Positions 18,587 to 32,419 are shown, numbered from the stretch's first letter. The stretch: 64,000 nucleotides of DNA from Alkalibacillus haloalkaliphilus (GCF_007991275.1 NZ_BJYA01000002.1:62001-126000); one strand, 5' to 3'. Program-made: numbers and translations. The notes: a model not told the origin generated them from the sequence alone.

Positions 18587-19490
18587 ACAACAAATGAGCA
18601 TAGATGAAACATATCAAAATAAACGTATTGACCAAGTATTATCTCAATTGAACGAAGAAGCATCACGTAGTCAAGTTCAAACTTGGATCCAAAATGGTTA
18701 TGTAACTGTTAATGATCAGCATGTAAAAAATAATTATAAATGCCAACTAGGCGATGAATTAACATGGGAAATACCTCAACCAAAAGAAATGACAATTGAA
18801 CCTGAGAACATCCCTTTAGATATACGGTTTGAAGATGAACATATTTTAGTCGTCAATAAAGAAAAGGGTATGGTTGTACACCCTGGTCATGGACATGAAA
18901 GTGGGACACTTGTCCACGCCTTGTTACATCATTGTGACGACCTATCAGGTATTAACGGTGTTTACCGACCGGGTATTGTACACAGAATAGATAAGGACAC
19001 TAGTGGTTTATTAGTCGTCGCTAAACATGACCAAGCTCATGAGAAGTTATCAGAGCAGTTACAAAACAAAGAGATCAAAAGGCAGTACGAAGCATTAGTC
19101 CACGGCGTTATTTCACATGAATTAGGTACAATTGATGCACCAATAGGTCGTGATCCCAATGATCGTCAAAAGATGGCGATCGTCGATGAAGGTAAACAGG
19201 CGGTTACGCATTTTTCAGTAGTTGATAAGTACGAAAGATTCACTCGTGTTGTGTGTGAACTAGAAACAGGTAGAACGCACCAAATTCGTGTTCATTTTAA
19301 ATACATCGAACATCCGTTAGTAGGTGATCCAAAATACGGTCAAAGAAAAACATTGGACGTTCAAGGTCAGGCTTTACATGCTAAAAAGTTAGAATTCACA
19401 CATCCAATTACAGGTGAAACAGTTACTGTAACATCAGAACCACCACAAATCTTTTTAGATACAATTGAGAAAATTAAAATGATGCCTTGA
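18576..19490 (+). CDS. RluA/RluD-family 23S rRNA pseudouridine synthase (YlyB-like)
   Basis: N-terminal S4 RNA-binding domain (about 17-70) followed by the pseudouridine synthase domain with the RluA motif HRIDKDTSG (136-144, catalytic Asp about 139) and ETGRTHQIRVHF. 304 aa. It overlaps lspA and its stop codon overlaps the pyr promoter -35. In B. subtilis the gene in this place is ylyB. The exact uridine target is not deducible from sequence. Confidence 0.92.
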   Translation: MTNKQQMSIDETYQNKRIDQVLSQLNEEASRSQVQTWIQNGYVTVNDQHVKNNYKCQLGDELTWEIPQPKEMTIEPENIPLDIRFEDEHILVVNKEKGMVVHPGHGHESGTLVHALLHHCDDLSGINGVYRPGIVHRIDKDTSGLLVVAKHDQAHEKLSEQLQNKEIKRQYEALVHGVISHELGTIDAPIGRDPNDRQKMAIVDEGKQAVTHFSVVDKYERFTRVVCELETGRTHQIRVHFKYIEHPLVGDPKYGQRKTLDVQGQALHAKKLEFTHPITGETVTVTSEPPQIFLDTIEKIKMMP

Positions 19491-19514
19491 CTTTTGTATT
19501 TAAAACGGTAGAAT
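19487..19514 (+). promoter_or_regulatory. Promoter of the pyr operon
   Basis: TTGACT (19487-19492), 16-base spacer, TAGAAT (19509-19514). The -35 overlaps the stop codon of the preceding pseudouridine synthase gene. Confidence 0.65.
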
Positions 19515-19534
19515 TAATAACTAAGAAATAAATA

Positions 19535-19655
19535 TATGAAAACCTTTAAGCATAGTCCAGAGAGGCTATCAAGGTAACGATGGATAAATAGGGATTAGTA
19601 TGGCTAAGTATACCCTCTTTTGTTACCTTGGTGTAGCAAAAGAGGGTTTTTATAT
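19535..19655 (+). promoter_or_regulatory. PyrR-dependent attenuator 1 (before pyrR)
   Basis: The PyrR-binding loop AGTCCAGAGAGGCT is at 19554-19567. The terminator pairs CCCTCTTTTG (19613-19622) with CAAAAGAGGG (19637-19646) before a T-run. The antiterminator pairs CAAGGTAAC (19570-19578) with GTTACCTTG (19622-19630). UMP-bound PyrR would stabilise the binding loop and so favour termination. Confidence 0.92.
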
Positions 19656-19667
19656 GTTTAGTAATAG

Positions 19668-20222
<555 letters not shown>

Positions 20223-20233
20223 TTAAATAGAAG

Positions 20234-20344
20234 ACCTTTAAACATTAGTCCAGAGAGGCTAAAAAGGTCGTGAAGTAAGCGTACATACGGGGATGAGTAT
20301 GTGTACGTATACCTCTTTGCGACCTTTCGCAAAGAGGTTTTTTT
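20234..20344 (+). promoter_or_regulatory. PyrR-dependent attenuator 2 (pyrR-pyrP)
   Basis: AGTCCAGAGAGGCT (20247-20260). Terminator CCTCTTTGC (20312-20320) with GCAAAGAGG (20329-20337) and a T-run. Antiterminator AAAGGTCG (20263-20270) with CGACCTTT (20320-20327). An extra helix joins GTACATAC to GTATGTGTAC. Confidence 0.92.
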
Positions 20345-20375
20345 ATACTCTAAAAGATTAAAGGGAGAGTTACAT

Positions 20376-21716
20376 ATGGACAGAGAGAAAAAAGTATTAG
20401 ATGTTCAAGAAGTGCCACACTGGAATAAATGGTTGTTATTAAGTTTACAACATTTATTTGCCATGTTCGGAGCTACGATTTTAGTGCCTTACTTAATTGA
20501 AATGCCACCAAACGTAGCGCTCGTGACGAGTGGTTTAGGGACGTTAGCTTACTTACTTATTACTAGAGGGCAAATTCCAGCGTATTTAGGGTCTAGCTTT
20601 GCATTTATAGCTCCAATAATAGCAGCCAGTGCTGCAGATGGGTTAGCCGGAGCAATGGTTGGTGCGTTCTTAGCCGGTATTGTGTACGGTGTTGTTGCCT
20701 TAATGATTCAAGTGAGTGGTGTAAACTGGTTACTGAAAATATTGCCACCTGTCGTTGTCGGGCCAGTTATAATGGTGATCGGCCTTGGCTTGGCGCCAAC
20801 GGCTATTGATATGGCGATGTATGACTCAAACGGGGAAGTTGAGCTAACATATGTGTTTGTCGCGGGTGTCACTTTGTTGATCACCGTCATTGGTTCTGTA
20901 TTTTTAAAAGGGTTTTGGAATGTGATCCCAATCTTATTAGGTATTGTTGGTGGATATTTGACAGCTTTATTTAGCGGGATTGTTAACACGAGCGGAATGA
21001 GGGAAAGTTGGGGTAACATAACGAGCAGTCAATCTGTTGGAGAGTTTATGAGTGCTCTGTTTGTAACACCAGACTTTATTATACCATTTGTAGATTATCA
21101 ACCTCTTGAAGTTTTAACATGGACAGTTGCGTTCATTATGGTGCCTGTCGCTTTTGTAACAATTACAGAGCACATTGGTGACCAAATGGTGTTATCAAAA
21201 GTAACGAACCGAAACTTTATTAAACAACCTGGTTTGAATAAATCATTAATGGGTGATGGTGCCGCTACGGTTATTGCTTCAGCACTAGGTGGACCACCAA
21301 ATACGACGTACGGTGAAAATATCGGTGTCCTTGCGATCACACGTGTATTTAGTGTGTTTGTCATCGGAGGTGCAGCGTTACTTGCGATTTTCTTCGGGTT
21401 TGTTGACTTAATTGCAGTGCTTATCGAATCGATCCCAGCAGCTGTTATGGGCGGTGTTTCCATCTTACTATTCGGTGTGATCGCCTCTAGCGGTATGAGA
21501 ATGTTAATTGATAACCAAGTCGATTTAGGTGTCAAAAGAAACTTAATTATTTCATCTGTCATTTTAGTAATCGGAATTGGAGGAGCAGTCATTCCAGTAA
21601 CTGACGAGATAGAAATTCCAGGCCTTGCGTTAGCTGCAGTAGTTGGTGTCATCTTAAACCTAGTATTACCTGGACGTGAACATGCTGAAGGTAATGGGAA
21701 TATGTTCGAAGACTAA
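20376..21716 (+). CDS. pyrP: Uracil permease PyrP (NCS2 family)
   Basis: Nucleobase:cation symporter-2 transporter, about 12-14 membrane segments over 446 aa. Conserved family patches include QHLFAMFGATILVPYL, LGSSFAFI, TITEHIGDQ and GDGAATVIASALGGPPNTTYGENIG. The ATG at 20376 follows AAGGGAGAG; the in-frame start at 20301 lies inside the attenuator and is rejected. It imports uracil for salvage under PyrR control. Confidence 0.95.
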   Translation: MDREKKVLDVQEVPHWNKWLLLSLQHLFAMFGATILVPYLIEMPPNVALVTSGLGTLAYLLITRGQIPAYLGSSFAFIAPIIAASAADGLAGAMVGAFLAGIVYGVVALMIQVSGVNWLLKILPPVVVGPVIMVIGLGLAPTAIDMAMYDSNGEVELTYVFVAGVTLLITVIGSVFLKGFWNVIPILLGIVGGYLTALFSGIVNTSGMRESWGNITSSQSVGEFMSALFVTPDFIIPFVDYQPLEVLTWTVAFIMVPVAFVTITEHIGDQMVLSKVTNRNFIKQPGLNKSLMGDGAATVIASALGGPPNTTYGENIGVLAITRVFSVFVIGGAALLAIFFGFVDLIAVLIESIPAAVMGGVSILLFGVIASSGMRMLIDNQVDLGVKRNLIISSVILVIGIGGAVIPVTDEIEIPGLALAAVVGVILNLVLPGREHAEGNGNMFED

Positions 21717-21739
21717 CTGATAAAGAGGGTGCTAAAACT

Positions 21740-22663
21740 TTGAATCTATTTAAAATGGATGATCTAACAAATCGTGATCTTCACGGTTTGTTAGACTTAG
21801 CCCAAAAGTTTAAAAATAACGAAATAGATGGAAGTCACTTGAGCGATAAAACAGGAGCGTTATTATTTTATGAACCTTCTACTCGAACGAAGTTAAGTTT
21901 TGAAATGGCTTGTCATAAGTTAGGCATACAGTTATTAGCTTTTTCAAAAGAAACATCGAGTGTCACGAAAGGTGAGTCACTTTATGACACGGTGAAAACA
22001 ATAGAAGCATTAGGTGCGGATTTCGTTGTCATTCGTCATCCTGAAGAGCAGTATTACAAACAGCTAGAAGGCGTGAACATTCCAATCATTAACGGGGGTG
22101 ACGGGTCTGGTGAACATCCATCACAATGTCTGCTTGATCTTATGACAATTAAAGAACAGTTCAGCAAATTTCAAGATTTAAATGTCACGATCTGTGGTGA
22201 TATCAAACATAGTCGTGTAGCAAAATCCAATGCACATGCATTAAGCCGCTTAGGAGCCAATGTCCGTTTAGCCGCAAAGGAAGAATGGCAAGATCCTGAA
22301 CTTCCATATCCTTATGTCACTTTAGATGACGTATTAAGTGATACTGATGTGTTAATGCTTCTACGCGTGCAAGCTGAACGCCATGATGAACAGTCATATG
22401 ACGAAAACTCATATCTGAAAAAATACGGCTTAACAATGGAAAGAGAATCTTTATTGCCAGAATCTAGTATTATTATGCACCCAGCACCTATTAATAGAGG
22501 AGTAGAGATTGATTCGAGTTTAGTCGAAAGTTCTAAATCAAAAATTTTCACCCAAATGGAAAATGGCGTTTATATTAGGCAAGCCATTATATATAACGTA
22601 CTACATAAAGGGGGAGCTTTATATGAAAACATTAATCAAAAATATCAAGCTACAAGAAACTAA
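21740..22663 (+). CDS. pyrB: Aspartate carbamoyltransferase catalytic chain
   Basis: Catalyses carbamoyl phosphate + aspartate to carbamoyl aspartate. The carbamoyl-phosphate motif [12 protein letters not shown] (STRT at 47-50), the HPSQCLLDL segment and the DVLMLLRVQ(A)ER motif are present. TTG start with AAAGAGGG upstream, only 23 bases after pyrP, so the third PyrR attenuator of B. subtilis is missing. 307 aa; overlaps pyrC by 41 bases. Confidence 0.95.
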   Translation: MNLFKMDDLTNRDLHGLLDLAQKFKNNEIDGSHLSDKTGALLFYEPSTRTKLSFEMACHKLGIQLLAFSKETSSVTKGESLYDTVKTIEALGADFVVIRHPEEQYYKQLEGVNIPIINGGDGSGEHPSQCLLDLMTIKEQFSKFQDLNVTICGDIKHSRVAKSNAHALSRLGANVRLAAKEEWQDPELPYPYVTLDDVLSDTDVLMLLRVQAERHDEQSYDENSYLKKYGLTMERESLLPESSIIMHPAPINRGVEIDSSLVESSKSKIFTQMENGVYIRQAIIYNVLHKGGALYENINQKYQATRN

Positions 22664-23894
22664 TACAAACCTTTTAATAGAAGATGGTTTGATTGCAGGA
22701 ATTGGTTCAGTAAATGCTGATCAAGTAGATGAGATTATTGATGGTAAAGGACAGCATTTATTCCCAGGTTTCGTTGATCTGCATGTTCATTTCCGTGAGC
22801 CAGGTGGTGAAGCGAAAGAAACGATTGAAACAGGTTCAATGGCAGCAGCTCGTGGTGGCTTTACGACAGTTTGTGCTATGCCAAACACACGTCCTGTGCC
22901 AGACAACGAAGAAAATTTAGAACGTATTAATTCATTAATTGAGGATCATGCCCACGTTCGTGTATTGCCTTATGCGTCCATTACAACACGCCAATTAGGA
23001 AATGAATTAGTCGATTTTGAGACATTGATGAATAAAGGGGCGGTTGCCTTTACTGATGATGGCGTTGGTGTTCAAACAGCAAGTAAGATGTTTGAGGCGA
23101 TGCAACTATCAGCAAAACTAAACCAACCGATTGTTGCTCATTGTGAAGATAACTCGTTAATTTATGGCGGTGTTATGCACGAGGGCATTAAAAATAAAGA
23201 GCTAAACTTACCAGGAATCCCTTCTGTAAGTGAATCCATCCATATTGCACGTGATATTCTGTTAGCTGAAGCGACAGGTTGCCACTATCACGTTTGCCAC
23301 GTTAGTACGAAAGAATCGGTTCGTGTTATACGCGATGCTAAACGAGCAGGCGTTAACGTTACAGCCGAAGTAACACCACACCATTTACTATTATCAGAGC
23401 TCGATATACTAGAGGATGATGCCAATTATAAAATGAATCCGCCACTTCGAGGTGAAGCAGATCGCCAAGCATTAATCGAAGGTTTACTTGATGGCACGAT
23501 TGACTGTATTGCGACTGACCACGCACCTCATACGCGTGAAGAGAAGGAAAACGGATTTATGCAGTCTCCATTTGGTATTGTCGGCTTAGAAACAGCCTTC
23601 CCGTTACTATATACACATTTCGTAAAAAACAATAGATTCACATTAGATCAACTTATTGATTGGTTAACTGTTAAGCCAGCTCAATTGTTTGACTTACCTT
23701 ATGGCACGTTACAAGTCGGTTCAAAGGCAGACCTTGTACTAGTTGACCTTGATCATGAAGAATCAATTGACACAGCAAACTTTTACTCAAAAGGAACGAA
23801 CACACCTTTTCAAGATTGGAAAGTAAAAGGAATACCTACTTTAACGATTGTTGATGGAAAAGTAGTTTGGAAAAAGGAGGAGACTTATGTCTAA
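22623..23894 (+). CDS. pyrC: Dihydroorotase PyrC
   Basis: Zinc amidohydrolase cyclising carbamoyl aspartate. The metal motif [10 protein letters not shown], later His residues ([19 protein letters not shown]) and DHAPHT with the catalytic Asp are present. ATG at 22623 follows AAAGGGGGAG; it begins inside the end of pyrB. 423 aa, type I dihydroorotase length. Confidence 0.96.
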   Translation: MKTLIKNIKLQETNTNLLIEDGLIAGIGSVNADQVDEIIDGKGQHLFPGFVDLHVHFREPGGEAKETIETGSMAAARGGFTTVCAMPNTRPVPDNEENLERINSLIEDHAHVRVLPYASITTRQLGNELVDFETLMNKGAVAFTDDGVGVQTASKMFEAMQLSAKLNQPIVAHCEDNSLIYGGVMHEGIKNKELNLPGIPSVSESIHIARDILLAEATGCHYHVCHVSTKESVRVIRDAKRAGVNVTAEVTPHHLLLSELDILEDDANYKMNPPLRGEADRQALIEGLLDGTIDCIATDHAPHTREEKENGFMQSPFGIVGLETAFPLLYTHFVKNNRFTLDQLIDWLTVKPAQLFDLPYGTLQVGSKADLVLVDLDHEESIDTANFYSKGTNTPFQDWKVKGIPTLTIVDGKVVWKKEETYV

Positions 23895-25011
23895 ACGCTA
23901 TTTGTTATTAGAAGATGGAACTATTTATGAAGGGCGAGCTTTTGGGGCTGAGATCAATGACTATGTTGGTGAAGTCGTGTTCCAAACTGGAATGACTGGA
24001 TATCAAGAGACGTTGTCAGACCCGTCATATTGCGGTCAAATGGTCGTTATGACTTACCCTTTGATCGGTAATTACGGAATTAATCGTGATGATTTTGAAA
24101 CGGTGAGACCTGCTTTAAAAGCATTGATTGTGAAAGAGGCAGAAAACTACCCGTCGAATTTCAGAAGTGAAATGTCAATTAGTCAGTTTTTAAGCCAAAA
24201 AGGTGTCCCTGGCATCGAAGGAATAGATACACGTAGCTTAGTAAAAAAGATCCGCCGAAGTGGAACGATGAAAGGTATTTTAATAGACGATTTAGCTAAT
24301 CTCGATCAAGTTATCGATTACGTCAAACAAACAGCACTCCCTAAAGATCAAGTCAGTCAAGTGTCAGCCGCTAAACCATATGTCGTTCCAGGAAGAGGGC
24401 TTCGGGTTGTATTAGTAGATTATGGTATGAAGCATGGCATTTTAAGAGAATTAACGGAAAGAGGCTGCCACATCACCGTAGTCCCTTATGATACTACGGC
24501 AGATGAAGTGATGCAGCTCCAACCAGACGGCATTATGCTATCAAATGGCCCTGGAGATCCGAAAGACGTACTACAAGGAATCGATTTAGTTGAAGACTTG
24601 CTTGGCAAAGTTCCAATCTTCGGCATTTGCTTAGGACATCAACTTATTTCTTTAGCTTGTGGAGCTAATACAGAAAGACTTAAGTTTGGTCACCGTGGTG
24701 CCAATCACCCCGTTAAAGTGATTGAAACAGGTGAAGCTTGGATGACTTCACAAAATCATGGCTATACCGTATCAACTGAATCTATTGAACATACAAAACT
24801 AAAAGTAACACACCAAGCAATCAATGATGGTTCGGTTGAAGGGGTAGAACATGAAAGTTTGCCGATCTTCTCGGTTCAATTTCACCCAGAAAGCTCACCT
24901 GGACCAAGTGATGCCAACGTCTTATTTGATCATTTTTTAAACATGATGAAAGAAAATAAACTAGGAGGGGTTACATCATGCCAAAAAGAACAGATATTCG
25001 TAGGATCTTAG
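23887..25011 (+). CDS. pyrAA: Carbamoyl-phosphate synthase small (glutaminase) subunit
   Basis: Class I glutamine amidotransferase subunit feeding ammonia to PyrAB. The nucleophile Cys is in FGICLGHQL and the His/Glu pair in FHPESSPGP. The N-terminal CPSase small-chain domain starts [27 protein letters not shown] upstream; 8-base overlap with pyrC. At 374 aa it has a short C-terminal extension that overlaps the pyrAB start by 34 bases. Confidence 0.96.
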   Translation: MSKRYLLLEDGTIYEGRAFGAEINDYVGEVVFQTGMTGYQETLSDPSYCGQMVVMTYPLIGNYGINRDDFETVRPALKALIVKEAENYPSNFRSEMSISQFLSQKGVPGIEGIDTRSLVKKIRRSGTMKGILIDDLANLDQVIDYVKQTALPKDQVSQVSAAKPYVVPGRGLRVVLVDYGMKHGILRELTERGCHITVVPYDTTADEVMQLQPDGIMLSNGPGDPKDVLQGIDLVEDLLGKVPIFGICLGHQLISLACGANTERLKFGHRGANHPVKVIETGEAWMTSQNHGYTVSTESIEHTKLKVTHQAINDGSVEGVEHESLPIFSVQFHPESSPGPSDANVLFDHFLNMMKENKLGGVTSCQKEQIFVGS

Positions 25012-28000
25012 TGATTGGATCTGGCCCAATTATTATCGGGCAGGCAGCTGAATTTGATTATTCAGGAACTCAAGCATGCCAAGCATTGAAAGAAGAAGGT
25101 TATGAAGTTATTTTAGCCAACTCAAACCCAGCGACTATTATGACAGATGATGCGATCGCTGATGTCGTATATATGGAGCCGTTAACCCCTGAATTTTTAT
25201 CCAAGATTATTCGCAAAGAACGCCCAGATGCGTTATTAGCAACATTAGGTGGTCAAACAGGTTTAAACTTAGCAACTGAATTAGATCAAAGAGGGGTTCT
25301 GCAACAATATAACGTTGAATTACTCGGTACGAATTTAGAAGCAATTGAAAAAGCAGAAGACCGAGAGTTGTTTAGACAGCTTATGATTGATTTAAACGAA
25401 CCGATTCCTGAAAGTAAGATTGTTAGCACAGTAGATGATGCCGTACAGTTCGCAAATGAAATCGGATATCCAATTATTGTCCGTCCAGCGTACACTTTAG
25501 GTGGTACTGGTGGAGGTATGTGTGATGACGAACAGTCACTAAAAGAAACGGTTCAGAATGGGCTAGCTGTATCACCAGCGAATCAATGTTTAATAGAACG
25601 TAATATTGCTGGATTTAAAGAAGTTGAGTATGAAGTGATGCGTGACTCTAATGATAACGCGATCGTCGTATGTAACATGGAGAATTTTGACCCAGTCGGT
25701 GTCCATACAGGTGATTCAATCGTTGTGGCACCATCACAAACGTTAAGCGATCGTGAGTATCAAATGTTACGTGATGTTTCACTTAAACTAATTCGAGAGC
25801 TAAACATTGAAGGTGGCTGTAATGTTCAACTGGCACTAGATCCAAACAGTTTTCAATACTATGTCATTGAAGTAAACCCACGGGTGAGCCGTTCTTCAGC
25901 ACTAGCTTCTAAAGCAACAGGTTATCCGATTGCTAAGCTAGCAGCGAAGATCTCAGTCGGATTAACGTTAGATGAAATGAAGAACCCTGTAACTGGAAGG
26001 ACTTATGCTCATTTCGAACCGTCATTAGATTATGTTGTGACTAAGATCCCAAGGTGGCCTTTTGATAAATTCCAAGCCGCTAATCGTACGTTAGGTACAC
26101 AAATGAAAGCAACTGGTGAAGTGATGGCGATTGGTCGTAATTTTGAAGAATCACTACAAAAAGCCGTACGTTCATTAGAAATCGGTACTCATGAGCTGTA
26201 TATTCCAAAACTAAGACAATTAGCTAATACTGAACTATTAAAAAGGTTACAAAAAGCAGATGATGAACGACTGTTTTTAATTGCGGAAGCGTTTAGAAGA
26301 GAGTTTAAGCTAGAAGAAATTTTTAATTTAACGCAAATTGATTATTGGTTCTTACACAAACTTGAAGATTTAATCAAACTTGAACAGCAACTTAAAACAC
26401 AACCATGGAATTATGATTTAACAGTTATTGCAAAGCGTTTAGGTTTCTCCGATCAAACGTTAGCAAGGCTTTGGGACACTGAAGAGAAGTTTATATATGA
26501 TTGGCGATTAGAAGAACACATTAACCCAGTTTACAAAATGGTTGATACGTGTGCAGCAGAATTCGAATCTGAAACACCTTACTTTTATAGCACGTATGAA
26601 CAAGAAACAGAGTCGTTTGCGTCTAATCGAAAAAAAGTTGTCGTACTAGGTTCTGGTCCGATTAGAATCGGTCAAGGAATTGAGTTTGATTACGCAACGG
26701 TACACTCAGTATTAGCATTAAAAGAAGCAGGGTATGAAGCAATTATTATTAACAATAACCCGGAGACGGTGTCAACAGATTTCCATATTTCAGATAAGTT
26801 ATACTTCGAACCTTTAACAATAGAAGATGTGATGCATGTCATTAATCTAGAACAACCAGAAGGGGTCATTGTTCAATTTGGAGGCCAAACAGCGATTTCA
26901 CTAGTTGATGATCTAGTTGATCGCGGTGTCGAAATCTTAGGAACTTCAAAAACAGCGATTGATAGCGCAGAAGATCGGGATCAGTTTGAACAGATGTTAG
27001 AGAAGCTTAATATCGCAAGACCGAAAGCTAAAATTGCAACAAGTAAAGAAGAGGCAATCGGTTTAGCACGTGAAGTTGGCTATCCAATTTTAGTGCGACC
27101 TTCATACGTGTTAGGCGGGCGTGCGATGGAGATCGTATACGAAGAGCGTGACTTAAACCGGTATATGGAAGAAGCGGTTAATGTTCATCCAAATCGACCA
27201 GTCTTGATTGATCGCTATTTAGTGGGTCAAGAGTTAGAAGTCGATGCAATTAGTGATGGTGAGACGGTTGTGATCCCAGGCATGATGGAACATATTGAGC
27301 GAGCAGGCGTCCACTCGGGTGATTCAATTGCAGTTTATCCGACGCAAAGTATACCAGAATCGGTTAAACAAACATGCGCTCAAATTACAACAGAGATTGC
27401 TAAAGAACTAGATGTTAAAGGTCTCATCAATATACAGTTTGTTTATCACGAAGGTGAAGTGTACGTCTTAGAAGTAAATCCACGTTCAAGTAGAACGGTT
27501 CCATTTTTAAGTAAAGTAACAGGCGTTACGATGGCAAATTTAGCAACTCAAATCATGTTAGGAAGAACTTTAGCGGATTTAGGTTACCGTTCAGGTTTAG
27601 TAGAAGAAGACAGTACAATCTCGGTTAAAGTACCTGTATTCTCATTCGAAAAGTTACGAAGTGTCGATATTACATTAGGGCCTGAAATGAAATCAACTGG
27701 CGAAGTAATTGGTCGCGATAACACTTTAGAGAAAGCTCTATACAAAGGTATCATTGCATCAGGACTTAAAGTTCCAACAGAAGGAGCCGTACTTCTTACA
27801 GTAGCAGATCAAGATAAACAAGAAATGATTAACCTTGCAAAGCGTTTCCATGCTCTAGGATTCCAGTTATATGCAACGACTGGTTCAGCAAATGTTATCA
27901 AGCAACAAGGATTACCAGTTGAAGAAGTGAATAAAATTGCTGATCACGAACGAAATATTTTAAATGTCATTGAAGAAGGAAGAGTCCAGTTTGTCATTAA

Positions 28001-28174
28001 CACTTTATCGAGAGGGAAACAAACTCATACAGATGGTTTTAAGATCCGTCGTGAGGCAGTAGAGCACGGGATTGCATGTTTAACTTCATTAGATACGGCA
28101 GAAGCGATTTTAACAGTCATAGAATCAATGAGCTTTTCAGCGAGTCCTATGCCTAAACAAGAGGTTGTGACAGT

Positions 28175-28178
<4 letters not shown>
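24978..28178 (+). CDS. pyrAB: Carbamoyl-phosphate synthase large subunit
   Basis: Two tandem ATP-grasp halves (about 1-400 and 550-940), each beginning with a conserved GSGPI-IGQ-EFDY motif ([20 protein letters not shown] and [20 protein letters not shown]), an oligomerisation domain between them and a C-terminal MGS-like regulatory domain. 1066 aa. ATG follows AGGAGGGG. It produces carbamoyl phosphate for pyrimidines; a separate arginine-specific enzyme cannot be excluded elsewhere. Confidence 0.97.
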
Positions 28179-30523
<2,345 letters not shown>

Positions 30524-30542
<19 letters not shown>

Positions 30543-31138
30543 CTCAAAGGTTAATCGATATTAATGCTTTAAAAGTTAATGTACAAGAACCATTTACGTG
30601 GTCTTCAGGGATACAATCGCCAGTCTACTGTGATAATCGTTTAACGATGTCATATCCAGATGTTAGACAGACAATCGCAAAAGCGTTTGTTAACGAAATT
30701 AAAGGTTTAGATGTAGATGTAATAGCAGGTTGTGCAACAGCAGGTATTCCTCATGCTGCCTTTGTATCCGATCAGCTGAATTTACCGATGGTTTATGTAC
30801 GCAGCAAGGCAAAAGGGCATGGACTTAAAAACATGATCGAAGGTAAAGTTGATCAGAGTGAACGTGTCGTTGTAATTGAAGATTTAATCTCTACTGGTAC
30901 AAGTGCCATTAAAGCAGCTGAAGCCTTAAGAGAACAAGGATGTCATGTGGTAAAAGTATTATCAATCTTCTCATACGGATTAAATGAAGCTGAGGACAAC
31001 TTTAAGGAAGCAGGCTTTGAATATGAAAGTCTAGTAACTTTCGATGATGTCGCTTCATTATTAACTACGAATGGAAACATAACAGAAAAAGAACGAGAGC
31101 AAGTATTAAATTGGCGCGATGACCTCGTGTTAAGTTAA
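30524..31138 (+). CDS. pyrE: Orotate phosphoribosyltransferase (start uncertain)
   Basis: Forms OMP from orotate and PRPP. The PRPP loop VVVIEDLISTGTSAI and FTWSSGIQSPVYCDNR are diagnostic. AAAGGAG (30509-30515) is the only good ribosome site, and the canonical GTG at 30515 begins at its last base. An ATC codon at 30524 has ideal spacing and gives a protein that aligns with the family N-terminus, so an ATC start is proposed; GTG 30515 is the alternative, adding three residues. Last gene of the operon. Confidence 0.85.
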
Positions 31139-31154
31139 AAAGAACAACCATTTT

Positions 31155-31216
31155 AAAGTAGTTCAGTTTAGGAGTACAGGATTGTAATTTGTACCCTTAA
31201 TTGAACTACTTTTTAC
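31155..31216 (+). terminator. Terminator of the pyr operon
   Basis: AAAGTAGTTCAGTTTAGGAGTAC pairs imperfectly with GTACCCTTAATTGAACTACTTT (long stem with few mismatches), followed by TTTTA. The rest of the gap to 31407 holds only an AT-rich stretch, an extended -10-like TGGTAAAAT (near 31306) and the first cassette-type repeat half. Confidence 0.75.
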
Positions 31217-31321
31217 ATATGAAATTGTTTTTGATAATGTAAGGCTATTTCTAATGCGAATTGTATAAAGAATTGAAAAAATTCCAGGGTGATTAACATT
31301 TATATGGTAAAATAAGACAAA

Positions 31322-31349
31322 GAACGTTTGTTCAACTAACGAAGCAGGT
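31322..31349 (+). repeat. Cassette-type repeat, upstream half (U0)
   Basis: GAACGTTTGTTC followed by AACTAACGAAGCAGGT. This matches the right half of the composite repeat at 31873-31933 (GAACGATTGCTC TTA AACTAACGAAGCAGGT). It is the left edge of the repeat array and lies about 60 bases upstream of the first gene. Confidence 0.75.
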
Positions 31350-31407
31350 AACTATAAGAAGAAAAGTGATTATGATAGGTGAATTTTTTTATATGAGGGG
31401 GAGAGTT

Positions 31408-31857
31408 GTGAGGTTGAAAAAAGGAATAGGTATATTGATTGGAGTTGTTTTATTGGCTTTGGTGCTTGGTCCTGCGACTTACTCTTATGTAAAAGAGAAG
31501 ATGTACTATGAAAATCAATTGTTTACAATTATTTCTTTTGCTGAGGTAACTATACTTGATAAATTTATGGAAGATGAAAATTATTACCTAGAATTCACTA
31601 TTGATAATGAACATTATATTGATAAATATAAAATAAATGATTGTCATCGAATATATCAATTAGCTGATAAGGAATTATATGAGCAGGTTGATTTAAGTCG
31701 TACTGATGATTCTATAGGTTTGACCATCGAATCTGAGGTTGATAAAAATAAAGTATCAAACCACGAAATTAGAAATTTTGAATTAGACCCATTTCTTGTA
31801 CTTTCAAAACAGGAGTATAGTAAATATATTGAAATAGTTGATATTCTCCAACGCTAA
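31408..31857 (+). CDS. Hypothetical membrane-anchored protein
   Basis: Not recognised. After a basic N-terminus it has one hydrophobic segment (GILIGVVLLALVLGPATY) and a polar, acidic domain of about 110 residues likely outside the cell. GTG at 31408 follows GGGGGAGAG; the earlier in-frame ATGs at 31366 and 31372 and the TTG at 31414 are alternatives. 149 aa from this start. First cargo gene of the repeat-separated array, AT-rich compared with the core genes. Confidence 0.6.
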   Translation: MRLKKGIGILIGVVLLALVLGPATYSYVKEKMYYENQLFTIISFAEVTILDKFMEDENYYLEFTIDNEHYIDKYKINDCHRIYQLADKELYEQVDLSRTDDSIGLTIESEVDKNKVSNHEIRNFELDPFLVLSKQEYSKYIEIVDILQR

Positions 31858-31872
31858 TATGTTTGTCCATCA

Positions 31873-31933
31873 TTCAACAAACGGGTGGCGATTGTTCAAT
31901 AAGAACGATTGCTCTTAAACTAACGAAGCAGGT
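31873..31933 (+). repeat. Cassette-type composite repeat 1 (D half, hairpin, U half)
   Basis: TTCAACAAACGGGTGGC begins 16 bases after the preceding stop (D half). Next comes the imperfect hairpin GCGATTGTTC/GAACGATTGC, then TTAAACTAACGAAGCAGGT (U half), about 50 bases before the next gene. Same order as the other two composite copies. Confidence 0.75.
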
Positions 31934-31983
31934 TCCTTTAATAAAGAGAATATCAATTATGAAAAACTAAAGGGGTGTTTGTA

Positions 31984-32223
31984 GTGATAATAAATATTAT
32001 TACAGGGATATTAGTCTTGGGAGTTAGTTTATTAGTTTTAGCTGGGTGGTTTATTTTTGACCCTTCATTTCAAACTTTAATATTAGTTCCTATTACGGCA
32101 ATTCTTTTATGGGTACTAGCTGTTATTGGAGAGAGAAAGATAGTTAAATTTAGAACTGGATTTAGAATTTTACAAATTCTTCTTGCTGCTTTAGCTTTAA
32201 TTTATTTGATTTATGCTTTGTGA
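31984..32223 (+). CDS. Hypothetical small membrane protein
   Basis: 79 aa, almost entirely hydrophobic, with about three membrane segments (IITGILVLGVSLLVLAGWF, ILVPITAILLWVLAVIG, ILQILLAALALIYLIYAL) and a basic loop (ERKIVKFRTG) between the last two. GTG at 31984 has AAAGGGG at proper distance; GTG 31975 overlaps that site. No family recognised. Sits between composite repeats 1 and 2. Confidence 0.55.
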   Translation: MIINIITGILVLGVSLLVLAGWFIFDPSFQTLILVPITAILLWVLAVIGERKIVKFRTGFRILQILLAALALIYLIYAL

Positions 32224-32233
32224 TGTATTGTAC

Positions 32234-32371
32234 TTAAAGTAACGGGGGCAAGAGTTTAGCAAGGCGATCAAGAAAATTGGTCGTCTTTTTTATTGGAATA
32301 ATTGTTGGAATATTATGTTAGCATTGGTGTAGAAGATATTAAACTAACGTGAGCAGTTTAGTTGAAGAAGG
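32234..32371 (+). repeat. Cassette-type composite repeat 2 (D half, hairpin, U half)
   Basis: The D half TTAAAGTAACGGGGGCA starts 10 bases after a stop codon. It is followed by a terminator-like hairpin GGCGATCAA/TTGGTCGTC with TTTTTT (ending 32291), a spacer of about 50 bases, and the U half TTAAACTAACGTGAGCAG plus TTTAGTTGAAGAAGG. The methyltransferase gene follows 48 bases later. Confidence 0.75.
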
Positions 32372-32419
32372 GTAAGAGTTTAAAATTAAAAAGAAGTGAA
32401 TTTATAAGGGATGTGCTAT

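Noticed and set aside
21098-21652. 184-aa ORF antisense to pyrP
   Set aside because: Low-complexity Thr/Ile/Pro-rich product typical of reading the complement of a hydrophobic membrane protein gene.
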